From: CAYTZO01 sp964442525
GTDB taxonomy: Bacteria; Patescibacteriota; Microgenomatia; UBA10105; UBA927
Assembly (NCBI GenBank): GCA_964442525.1
Contig: CAYTZO010000002.1
Coordinates: 1 to 64,000 of the forward strand
Reading direction: 5' to 3'
Length of the DNA: 64,000 bases
A program made the translations under genes and the position numbers. This document shows, in pieces, positions 18,699 through 26,221 of this stretch; position 1 is the first letter of the stretch; every line of letters begins with the position of its first letter. The notes below the pieces were generated by a model, which worked only from the letters and a program-made list of their open reading frames with translations, did not search any database and had not been told where the DNA came from.

Positions 18699-20164
18699 AG
18701 CGATCAATATTTTTTCATCTCACCGTTATTCTTATTGCCATTGTTGCCGTAGCCTTGCGTCTCTGGCACATAAATTATCCGCTTGCCGATTGGCAGAGTT
18801 GGCGGCAATCCGATACGGCAGCGGTGGCGAGAAACTTTATAAAATTCGGGGTTGATCCTCTTCGGCCACGATTTGATGATCTCTCGAATATTCCTTCAGG
18901 GAAGGATAATCCCATGGGGTGGCGCATGGTAGAGTTTCCAATCTATCAGGTGATCGGTACCGGGTTTTTTACGGCAACGCGTTTGTTTACGATCGAGGTG
19001 TGGTTGCGGCTTACTACCATAGTCGCATCCGTCGGGACGCTTATCCTCCTCTCTTTCCTGGTAGCCGAATTCGTCAGTCCCTTAGCCGGACTTTTTTCTG
19101 GTTTTATCTATGCCGTTTTACCGTATAGCATTTTTTACGGCCGTGCGATTCTCCCCGATACGCTTACGGTCTTTTTTTCGGTGCTGAGCTTATTTCTTTT
19201 GGCGCAGACAGAAGGAAAGCGCAGCAAAGGTCCCTGGGGCCGCATTGTGCTAAGCAGCCTGGTTGCTGCCCTGGCACTTCTGACGAAGCCCATGGCAGCT
19301 TTTTTGCTCCTTCCGGCGCTTTACCTACTTATTCGCAGGTTTTCTTTTTCAAAACAATTGGTGGTCGGGATGGTCATTTATGGGGCCATAGCTCTATTGC
19401 CTTTCCTCTGGTGGAGACAATGGATACGCCAATTTTCAGAGGGTATCCCCGCGTACCTCTGGCTCTTAAATGCAGGGAATATCCGATTTAAAGGTGCTTG
19501 GTTCCGTTGGCTGTTTGCCGTGCGTTTGGGAGATCTCATGCTCGGGTTTTGGGGACTCATACCGTTTGGCCTGGGTCTTCTTATGAAACCCAATCAGAGA
19601 GAAAGGGCATTCTTCCGCTGGTGGATTTTGGGCGCGCTCCTTTATCTTATTATTTTTGCCGCAGGGAACGTACAACACGATTACTATCAGATCCTCATCG
19701 TGCCGGCAGTGGTTATCGTCGTTGCCAAGGGATATGAGTCGATCCTGAGGAATAGTTCTTTTTCTCTTTTTGCACGGACGAGCATCGCTGTTGTGAGTGC
19801 AGCCTTCATGCTTGCGTTTTCCTGGTTTACGATCAGAACGTATTATTGGATTAATCGGCCTGAGATTGTGGAAGCGGGCAGGCTTGCGGATAAACTTTTG
19901 CCCAAAGATGCAAAAGTGATTGCGCCTTACGGCGGCGATACAACGTTTCTCTACCAGACAAATCGTCAGGGATGGCCGATAGGTTTTGATATTACCAAAA
20001 AAATCAAAATGGGCGCGGCCTTCTACGTTACGGTCTCGCCAACGGATAAAGACCTTGAAACAAAACAGCTGGCCGAGTGCTTTACCGTTCTTGTCCGCAA
20101 CGACCGTTATGCCGTTATTGATCTCACCAAGCCAACAAAGCCCTGTACGATTGTCAATCCATGA
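18695..20164 (+). CDS. GT39/GT83-type membrane glycosyltransferase (ArnT/PMT-like)
   Basis: The protein is 489 residues with about eleven membrane helices. The first extracytoplasmic loop contains DWQSWRQSDTAAVARNFIK, matching the acidic, Arg/Gln-rich first loop of dolichyl-phosphate-mannose-protein mannosyltransferase-like enzymes. FYGRAILPDTLTVFF is another typical element. A short soluble C-terminal part follows (about residues 395-489). It should use a polyprenyl-phosphate sugar to modify a surface acceptor. ATGA overlaps on both sides. Confidence 0.78.
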   Translation: MKRSIFFHLTVILIAIVAVALRLWHINYPLADWQSWRQSDTAAVARNFIKFGVDPLRPRFDDLSNIPSGKDNPMGWRMVEFPIYQVIGTGFFTATRLFTIEVWLRLTTIVASVGTLILLSFLVAEFVSPLAGLFSGFIYAVLPYSIFYGRAILPDTLTVFFSVLSLFLLAQTEGKRSKGPWGRIVLSSLVAALALLTKPMAAFLLLPALYLLIRRFSFSKQLVVGMVIYGAIALLPFLWWRQWIRQFSEGIPAYLWLLNAGNIRFKGAWFRWLFAVRLGDLMLGFWGLIPFGLGLLMKPNQRERAFFRWWILGALLYLIIFAAGNVQHDYYQILIVPAVVIVVAKGYESILRNSSFSLFARTSIAVVSAAFMLAFSWFTIRTYYWINRPEIVEAGRLADKLLPKDAKVIAPYGGDTTFLYQTNRQGWPIGFDITKKIKMGAAFYVTVSPTDKDLETKQLAECFTVLVRNDRYAVIDLTKPTKPCTIVNP

Positions 20165-21345
20165 AAATTCTCTTTGTATCAGCACTCCTGCCGTACCCGC
20201 TCGATTCCGGGGGACAGATACGCATGTATCATCTGTTAAAGCGGCTGAGTACCAAGCACGACATTACGCTTTGTGCATTTACCAGGCACGCGGATGAGCG
20301 GCAGTACCTCAAAAATCTTTCCTTTTGCAAATTCGTATATACGATTTACCGCGGTCGGGCTTGGCAGCCGCGCTACATAGTAACAAGCCTTTTTGGCAAA
20401 TATCCATTGCTTCTCGCAACGTATAATAGCGGCCCGATGCGTGTGTTGCTTTCCCGACTTTTAGATGGGGGGGGGTATGACCTAGTTCATCTCGAACCCT
20501 TTTATGTGTGGCCGGGCGTGCCAAAAACAAAAACTCCGACTCTCGTTTCAGAGCACAACATTGAATATGAAGTCTATCGCGAATATGTCCGCAGATTTCC
20601 CGTTGTGCCCATCCGTCCGTTCCTTTCTCTCGACACCCGTAAGCTGCGGTTTTGGGAAGAATACGTTTGGCAGCAGGCGGCAGGAATCACTGCGGTTTCC
20701 GGCCACGACGAACGTGAGATAAAAAGAATTAACAGAAACGTCTTTCGAGTACCCAACGGCGTGGATTTGAATGAGTTTGTTTTTGTGGAGAAAAAAGAGC
20801 GTCCTTCGGCTCCGCTTTTCTTGTTCACCGGAAACTTTCGCTGGTTACCCAATGACCGTGCAGCGGGTGAACTTCTCGGTTCGATCTGGCCGGCAGTCGT
20901 GCAAGCGATTCCCAGGGCCCGGCTTCGTATTGTGGGCAGGCACATACCGCTGCGTATCCGAAAAGAAGCCGGAAGGAAAAACGCAGAAATCGTCGAAAAC
21001 GCCCAAACCATTAGCATTCACTACCGCGAAGCAGACATATTTATAGCACCGATTCCCATTGCCGGCGGAACGAAGTTTAAAATACTTGAGGCCATGGCAA
21101 GCGGCCTGCCGGTAATTACGACGCCGCAGGGGGTAGAGGGAATTGAGGCAAGAGACGGAGTTCACTACCTTGCGGCGACAACACCCGCGGAGTATGTGCT
21201 CTCCGTACAAAAAATTTTAGACGATACCAAGTTGCGCAGAAAACTCCAAAAGTCGGCCCGCCTGCTTATAGAAAAAGCATACAGCTGGGACTCAATTGCC
21301 AACAGTCTGGATGCGGTCTGGAGGAATGTTTCCTCGCTGGTATGA
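20161..21345 (+). CDS. Family 4 glycosyltransferase
   Basis: A 394-residue GT-B enzyme. The N-domain contains LLPYPLDSGGQIRMYHLLKRL (acceptor-side glycine loop) and TLVSEHNIEYEVYR; the C-domain has FLFTGNFRWLPNDRA, ARLRIVGRHIP and the donor-site segment IPIAGGTKFKILEAMASGLPVITT. This resembles the sugar transferase subgroup related to PEP-CTERM/XrtA-locus transferases (DUF3492/stp1-type), but a narrower assignment is not justified. It is coupled to both neighbours by 4-bp overlaps. Confidence 0.86.
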   Translation: MKILFVSALLPYPLDSGGQIRMYHLLKRLSTKHDITLCAFTRHADERQYLKNLSFCKFVYTIYRGRAWQPRYIVTSLFGKYPLLLATYNSGPMRVLLSRLLDGGGYDLVHLEPFYVWPGVPKTKTPTLVSEHNIEYEVYREYVRRFPVVPIRPFLSLDTRKLRFWEEYVWQQAAGITAVSGHDEREIKRINRNVFRVPNGVDLNEFVFVEKKERPSAPLFLFTGNFRWLPNDRAAGELLGSIWPAVVQAIPRARLRIVGRHIPLRIRKEAGRKNAEIVENAQTISIHYREADIFIAPIPIAGGTKFKILEAMASGLPVITTPQGVEGIEARDGVHYLAATTPAEYVLSVQKILDDTKLRRKLQKSARLLIEKAYSWDSIANSLDAVWRNVSSLV

Positions 21346-22223
21346 AAAAAACCATTGATCTATCGGTTATCATCCTTAACTACAATACCGCTGACCTGAC
21401 TCGCCTGTGTTTACGGACCGTCTTTGCCTCAGATCTCGGTACGAACTCGATGGAAGTCATTGTGTGCGACAACGGCTCAACGGATGGGAGCGTCAGGATG
21501 ATACAACAGGAATTTCCCGACGTCATTCTTATTGAAAACGGAAAAAATCTCGGTTTTGCGGCAGGCAATAATCCCGGCATCAAACGGGCAAGAGGAAGGT
21601 ATTTACTCCTTCTTAATACCGACACGGAAGTTCCCAAAAATACGCTGCGGGCGATGATCGACTTTATGGACAGCCATCCGGACGTTGGCGCTTCTACCTG
21701 CAAGCTTCTCCTGCCGGACGGCAGGATCGATCCGGCGTGCCACAGGGGATTTCCGACTCCTTGGGTGGCGTTTACGTACCTGTCTGGCCTTGAGAAATTA
21801 TTTCCGAAGACGAGACTTTTTGGGGAATATCATCAAGGGTACAAAGATCTCAATACGATTCACGATGTTGATTGCATCGTGGGGGCGTTTTTTCTCGTAA
21901 GACGCGAAGTCGTTGGGGAGGTTGGCCAGCTGGACGAGGACTATTTTATGTACGGGGAAGATATCGACTGGGCTTATCGGATCCGACGGGCAGGATGGAA
22001 GATTATATATAATCCGACCGTCACGATACTGCATAAAAAGAAACAAAGCGGAAGGGCGCACACATTGCGCAAACGAAGGGTGACGACCGAAATATATTTT
22101 CACAAATATAATTGGCTTTTTTACAAAAAACACTACGCAAAGACGTACGGTCCTCTTCTCACCTTTTTCGTCAACGCATTTTATTCCGTCAGACTTTTCC
22201 TGCTCCAAAAATTTTCCCTATGA
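21342..22223 (+). CDS. Family 2 glycosyltransferase (WbbL-like)
   Basis: A 293-residue GT-A enzyme closely similar in layout to that at 14834-15700: LSVIILNYNTADLTRLCL, VIVCDNGSTDGS, NLGFAAGNNPGI, LLLLNTDTEVP, and YFMYGEDIDWAYRIRRAGW. The ED-x-D element near residue 205 is typical of the rhamnosyltransferase-like subgroup. The protein ends in a short hydrophobic/aromatic stretch that may associate with the membrane. Coupled by ATGA to the next ORF. Confidence 0.87.
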   Translation: MKKTIDLSVIILNYNTADLTRLCLRTVFASDLGTNSMEVIVCDNGSTDGSVRMIQQEFPDVILIENGKNLGFAAGNNPGIKRARGRYLLLLNTDTEVPKNTLRAMIDFMDSHPDVGASTCKLLLPDGRIDPACHRGFPTPWVAFTYLSGLEKLFPKTRLFGEYHQGYKDLNTIHDVDCIVGAFFLVRREVVGEVGQLDEDYFMYGEDIDWAYRIRRAGWKIIYNPTVTILHKKKQSGRAHTLRKRRVTTEIYFHKYNWLFYKKHYAKTYGPLLTFFVNAFYSVRLFLLQKFSL

Positions 22224-22729
22224 GAATCGGCATTGACGGGCGGCTTATCCATGAAACGGGGGTTGGTCGGTACATTACTAATCTTATTGCGGAGCTCGGA
22301 AAAATTGACAAAAAAAATTCGTACATTGTTTTTACGAATTTTCCCGTACCTCTTCCGAACAACAGGTGGAAAAACAGAGTCGTTCATGTGCCGTGGCATA
22401 GCCTTGCGGAACAAGTCATGATGCCCTTCTTCTTGTACCAAGAGAGACTAGATTTGTTTCATATTCCTTATTTTAACGTTCCGATTTTTTATTTTGGGAA
22501 ATTTATCGTCACAATCCATGATTTGACGATTCTGCATTTTGATACGGGGAAAGCAAGCACATTGCCGTATTGGGTATACAAGCTCAAACGAGCGGCCTAC
22601 ACGGTTATTTTGAATACGGCAATTGCGCGTGCAGAAAAAATCATTGCTGTCTCCCAGGCAACAAAAAAAGAAATTCTTGACCATTTTCACATTTCGTCAG
22701 AGCGTATCAGGGTAATTTATGAAGGATAG
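22220..22729 (+). CDS. Family 4 glycosyltransferase, N-terminal domain of a split enzyme
   Basis: From ATG 22220 (MRIGIDGRLIHETGVGRY) this 169-residue ORF covers the acceptor-binding domain: FHIPYFNVPIF, VTIHDLTILHF, AEKIIAVSQATKKEIL, ending SERIRVIYEG followed by TAG. The stop lies at the interdomain linker. The next ORF begins 11 bp before this stop in another frame and encodes the matching donor-binding domain. The usual linker of about 10-20 residues between YEG and the FLYVGN strand is absent, so a small deletion has probably split one gene, or the two halves act as separate chains. Confidence 0.8.
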   Translation: MRIGIDGRLIHETGVGRYITNLIAELGKIDKKNSYIVFTNFPVPLPNNRWKNRVVHVPWHSLAEQVMMPFFLYQERLDLFHIPYFNVPIFYFGKFIVTIHDLTILHFDTGKASTLPYWVYKLKRAAYTVILNTAIARAEKIIAVSQATKKEILDHFHISSERIRVIYEG

Positions 22730-23359
22730 TTACTTTTTATACGTCGGGAATGCCTACCCGCATAAAAATATTGAGCGTTTGATTTCTGCTGCAAAAAAAG
22801 CGGAGGTAAAAATTATTTTCGTGGGCCGCGAGGATTATTTTTATAAGCGGTTGCATATAAGACCAAAAAATTTATCTGATGCGGAGCTTACAAACGTATA
22901 CAAAAATGCAACCGCGCTTGTTTTTCCCTCATATATGGAGGGGTTTGGTCTGCCGGNNNNNNNNNNNNNNNNNNNNNNNNNNNNNNNNNNNNNNNNNNNN
23001 NNNNNNNNNNNNNNNNNNNNNNNNNNNNNNNNNNNNNNNNNNNNNNNNNNNNNNNNAAAAATGCAACCGCGCTTGTTTTTCCCTCATATATGGAGGGGTT
23101 TGGTCTGCCGGCTTTAGAGGCGTTGCGTATGGGGTGCCCTCTGATTTTAAGCGATATACAGGTTTTTCATGAATTATTTGGAAATCTTCCGAGCTATTTT
23201 GATCCGCAAAATGAAAGCGCACTCGTGGAGTATTTAAAAAATCCGCCGGTGCGGACAAAAGAGTTTTTAGCAAGGGCAATGGAGTTGGTAAAAAGATTTT
23301 CCTGGCGCAAAATGGCAGAAGAAACGCTCAACGTCTATGAAAATAGCATTGGTCTATGA
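22719..23359 (+). CDS. Family 4 glycosyltransferase, C-terminal domain of a split enzyme (crosses a false gap)
   Basis: The ORF starts MKDSYFLYVGNAYPHKNIERL, the first strand of a GT4 donor domain, and is interrupted by 100 Ns at 22957-23056. The 55 bp before and after the Ns are identical. Removing the Ns and one copy (155 bp) keeps the frame and gives a continuous 161-residue domain with FPSYMEGFGLPALEALRMGCPLIL and FSWRKMAEETLNVYE. It complements the N-domain ORF just upstream. The length is correct only after collapsing the gap. Its end overlaps the next gene by 23 bp. Confidence 0.8.
22902..22956 (+). repeat. 55-bp contig-end duplicate, copy 1
   Basis: Begins AAAAATGCAACCGC and ends GGTCTGCCGG. 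It is identical to 23057-23111, on the far side of the 100-N gap. An exact 55-bp overlap is what a de Bruijn assembly with k=55 leaves at unresolved contig ends, so this is an assembly artefact and not a biological repeat. Confidence 0.9.
22957..23056. other. Scaffold gap, 100 Ns (probably false)
   Basis: Exactly 100 Ns flanked by identical 55-bp sequences. Collapsing the duplicate restores an uninterrupted reading frame, so little or no sequence is likely to be missing. Confidence 0.9.
23057..23111 (+). repeat. 55-bp contig-end duplicate, copy 2
   Basis: Second copy of the 55-bp sequence at 22902-22956, immediately after the N run. See that entry. Confidence 0.9.
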
Positions 23360-24449
23360 CCGCGTCAATAAATGGGGTGGGGCGGAACGCGTACTTCTGG
23401 CTCTCCATAGGATCTGGCCCGATGCACCGCTTTTTACGGCAGTCTATGACAGCAAACGCGCGTCCTGGGCCAGGGTATTTCATATAAACAGTTCATTCAT
23501 GCAGTATCTGCCGCTCGCCAAGAGTCATCACGAGCTTTACCCCTGGCTTACACCGCTCGCATTTGAATCTTTCTCGTTTGACGGATATGACGTGGTCCTC
23601 TCCGTCACGTCAGCAGAAGCCAAAGATATCATCACCAAACCCGGGACCGTCCACATCTGCTATTGCCTCACGCCCACCCGGTATCTTTGGAGCGGGTATA
23701 ACCAATATCTCGATTATCCGGGTTTAGGAGGGTTGAGTACCATTGCCGCGCGGTCGCTCGGCGCGCTTTCTCCTCTTCTGAGGCGCTGGGATCTTACCGC
23801 TTCCGCAAGGCCCGATTATTATATAGCCATATCAGAGCGGGTTGCCGGCCGGATACGCACCTATTACCACCGTGACCCGGAGGCGGTTATCTATCCGCCC
23901 GTACGCGTAGGCATGTTCAGGAGTACGACAACATCAAAAGACAGGTACTTTCTTACCGTTTCGCGCTTCGTCGGCTATAAGAGGACGGATATTGTTATTG
24001 ATGCGTTTAATGCACTCGGCTGGCCGCTTGTCGTCATCGGAGAAGGATGGCACGGGCGGCGGCTTCGTCAGCTTGCCAGGAGCAACATCCGATTCGTAGG
24101 CTCCCATTTGACAGATTCTGAGCTTGTCCGATATTATCGAAATTGTCGTGCATTCGTCTACGCCGGCGATGAAGATTTTGGCATCGCGGCCGTTGAAGCG
24201 CAGGCAAGCGGTAAACCGGTCATTGCATATAGGGAAAGCGGTGTCAGCGAAATCGTCAGGAAAGATACCGGTATAGTATTCCGAGAACAGTCAAAAGAGA
24301 GTCTTATATCTGCGTTACGAACATTTGATGACAAGGCGTTTAACAGGGCGGCATGCAGGAAAAATGCAATGCGATTTGATAGCTTGCGGTTTGCGGATGA
24401 AATGAAAAATACCGTTATAAAGCTCTACCAAAAGGGGAGACGGATATGA
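23337..24449 (+). CDS. Family 4 glycosyltransferase (mannosyltransferase-like)
   Basis: A 370-residue GT-B enzyme beginning MKIALVYDRVNKWGGAERVL, with the acceptor-side loop GGAERV. HICYCLTPTRYLWSGY is characteristic of a GT4 branch often placed with GDP-mannose-dependent transferases. The C-domain has FLTVSRFVGYKRTDIVIDAF, LVVIGEGWHGRRLRQLA and the donor motif GDEDFGIAAVEAQASGKPVIAY. It lies immediately upstream of manC, which fits GDP-mannose use, but the donor is inferred from position. Overlaps manC by 4 bp. Confidence 0.87.
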   Translation: MKIALVYDRVNKWGGAERVLLALHRIWPDAPLFTAVYDSKRASWARVFHINSSFMQYLPLAKSHHELYPWLTPLAFESFSFDGYDVVLSVTSAEAKDIITKPGTVHICYCLTPTRYLWSGYNQYLDYPGLGGLSTIAARSLGALSPLLRRWDLTASARPDYYIAISERVAGRIRTYYHRDPEAVIYPPVRVGMFRSTTTSKDRYFLTVSRFVGYKRTDIVIDAFNALGWPLVVIGEGWHGRRLRQLARSNIRFVGSHLTDSELVRYYRNCRAFVYAGDEDFGIAAVEAQASGKPVIAYRESGVSEIVRKDTGIVFREQSKESLISALRTFDDKAFNRAACRKNAMRFDSLRFADEMKNTVIKLYQKGRRI

Positions 24450-25528
24450 AATTTGTTGTTTTTGCCGGGGGCGTCGGGACGCGGCTTTGGCCTCTTTCCC
24501 GAAAGAAATCTCCGAAACAATTCGAAAAAATCATCGGCGAGAGGTCCACGCTGCAACTTGCCGTTACGCGCCTCATGCCGGCGGCCGGGTGGTCAGATAT
24601 CTATGTCGCTACGGGCGCGGATTATACGCGTATCGTTGCCCAGCAGCTGCCTCAACTGCCCGGCTACCACATCATAGGAGAACCGGAAATGCGCGACGTT
24701 GGGCCTGCGGTGGGGCTTATGACCGCCATCCTCAAGCAGGATACCCCCCATGAACCCATGGCGATACTCTGGAGCGATCACATTGTAAAGAAAGAAAAGC
24801 TGTTCCGACAGATTCTTGTTTCCGCCGGAGAAGTGATCAAGAAACACCCAAATAAAATCATCTTTGTTGCGCAAAAGCCGCGGTTTGCGAGCGAGAATCT
24901 CGGATGGATCCATTACGGGAAGAAACGACTCACTGATGGCGCCATTTCTTTTCATGAATTTATCGATTTTCAATATCGGCCCGACAAAAAAACTGCCCAA
25001 AAATATTTTACGAGCGGGCATCACGCATGGAATCTTGGCTATTTTGTTACCACGCCGTCGTTTCTCTGGAAGCAATATGAACGGTTTGCACCGAATCTTG
25101 CCAAGAGTCTTAACCAGATTTCCAAATGGTGGAGAACTGACCGGTTTGGCGATGTTCTTGCCTCTGGGTACCCGACGCTCGAGAAAATCCACTTTGACAA
25201 TGCGATTCTTGAGAAACTTGATGCTCCCGACGCGCTTGTGGTTTCCGAAAATATTGAGTGGAGTGACATCGGTGCATGGGAGGCGCTCAAAGAAGCCCTT
25301 GAGGAGGCAGAGGATAAAAACGTCGTTACGGGAAAAGTTATGCTCAACGATACAAAAGATAGTCTGGTATATAATTTTGGCAATCAAATGGTCACAACCA
25401 TTGATTTAGTCGGGATGCTCGTGGTGGTGACCGATGACGTTGTTTTGGTATGTCCGAAGGGTTCGGTCCCAAAGATCAAGAAATTCGTTGAAAGCCTGAG
25501 CGGCACGGAAAACGAGCATCTCGCGTAA
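24446..25528 (+). CDS. manC: Mannose-1-phosphate guanylyltransferase
   Basis: The 360-residue protein carries the nucleotidyltransferase signature GGVGTRLWPLSRKKSPKQF at residues 8-26, then MRDVGPAVGLMTAI, LWSDHIV and a substrate region ENLGWIHYG. It makes GDP-mannose from mannose-1-phosphate and GTP in the cytoplasm. At this length it is a stand-alone ManC without the phosphomannose isomerase domain of the bifunctional form. It would supply the GT4 enzymes in this locus. The start overlaps the upstream GT4 (ATGA). Confidence 0.9.
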   Translation: MKFVVFAGGVGTRLWPLSRKKSPKQFEKIIGERSTLQLAVTRLMPAAGWSDIYVATGADYTRIVAQQLPQLPGYHIIGEPEMRDVGPAVGLMTAILKQDTPHEPMAILWSDHIVKKEKLFRQILVSAGEVIKKHPNKIIFVAQKPRFASENLGWIHYGKKRLTDGAISFHEFIDFQYRPDKKTAQKYFTSGHHAWNLGYFVTTPSFLWKQYERFAPNLAKSLNQISKWWRTDRFGDVLASGYPTLEKIHFDNAILEKLDAPDALVVSENIEWSDIGAWEALKEALEEAEDKNVVTGKVMLNDTKDSLVYNFGNQMVTTIDLVGMLVVVTDDVVLVCPKGSVPKIKKFVESLSGTENEHLA

Positions 25529-25540
25529 ATTTTAGACCCC

Positions 25541-26179
25541 ATGGTATACACGGTTGTCAAACGCATTATTGATATTATCGGCGCGTCGATACTGGGACTT
25601 CTTTTTTTTCCGGTGTGCCTTGTGGTTGCCATTGCCATAAAGCTCGATGGCCCCGGGCCAATATTTGCCGATACGCCTGAGCGGGTAGGAAAGGGAGGGA
25701 AGCTTTTTAAGCTCTATAAGTTCCGCTCCATGGTCCTTCATGCACACGAGAAACTGCGTCATGATCCAAAAATGGCAAAACTCTACCTCGAATACAAACG
25801 AGGCAGCTACAAACTTCGTCATGATCCCCGAGTGACCAGAGTTGGGCGGTTTATCCGCAAGCACTCGCTTGATGAAATCCCCCAGCTTCTCAATGTACTG
25901 CGGGGGGAGATGAGTTTGGTCGGTCCGCGGCCGTATTACCCGGACGAGCTTACCGAACAGCAGCGCAAGTATCCCCATACCAGAGATCTCGTAAAAGTCG
26001 TGCTCTCGGCCAAACCGGGCATTACCGGATACTGGCAGGTTTCGGGAAGAAGCGAGGTCAATTTTGACAAACGCATCCAGATGGATGCGGGTTATGTACA
26101 AGAAAAATCACTGTTTTTGGATCTTATGATTCTTCTCAAAAGTCCCTGGGCAATGATCTCAGGCAAGGGAGCAGTCTAA
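25541..26179 (+). CDS. Initiating phosphoglycosyltransferase (WcaJ/WbaP sugar transferase domain)
   Basis: The 212-residue protein is the minimal bacterial sugar transferase domain: one N-terminal membrane hairpin (IIDIIGASILGLLFFPVCLVVAIAIKL), GPIFADTPERVG, KLYKFRSM, then HSLDEIPQLLNVLRGEMSLVGPRP with the conserved DE and Arg. Enzymes of this monotopic class move a sugar-1-phosphate onto undecaprenyl phosphate and so start glycan assembly. It lacks the N-terminal CoA-binding-like domain of long WcaJ forms. It lies 12 bp after manC. Confidence 0.9.
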   Translation: MVYTVVKRIIDIIGASILGLLFFPVCLVVAIAIKLDGPGPIFADTPERVGKGGKLFKLYKFRSMVLHAHEKLRHDPKMAKLYLEYKRGSYKLRHDPRVTRVGRFIRKHSLDEIPQLLNVLRGEMSLVGPRPYYPDELTEQQRKYPHTRDLVKVVLSAKPGITGYWQVSGRSEVNFDKRIQMDAGYVQEKSLFLDLMILLKSPWAMISGKGAV

Positions 26180-26186
26180 CTCAGTG

Positions 26187-26215
26187 TTGACAGTCGGTGT
26201 GTTACCGTTGACAAT
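26187..26215 (+). promoter_or_regulatory. Leaderless-type promoter for the DUF4012 gene
   Basis: TTGACA (26187-26192), a 17-bp spacer, and GACAAT (26210-26215), followed by six bases and the ATG at 26222. There is no Shine-Dalgarno sequence. A second TTGACA (26208-26213) overlaps the -10. The promoter fills the 42-bp gap after the sugar transferase gene, so the DUF4012 gene can be expressed separately. Confidence 0.7.
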
Positions 26216-26221
26216 ACATAT

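Noticed and set aside
22902..23111. Direct repeat or tandem duplication in the GT4 gene
   Set aside because: The two 55-bp copies flank exactly 100 Ns and the same pattern occurs in ileS; a contig-end overlap explains both.
24593..25387. Long minus-strand open frame (264 codons) opposite manC
   Set aside because: It lies wholly antisense to a clear ManC, and its composition (basic and Leu/Arg-rich) is typical of a shadow frame; no promoter or ribosome binding site supports it.
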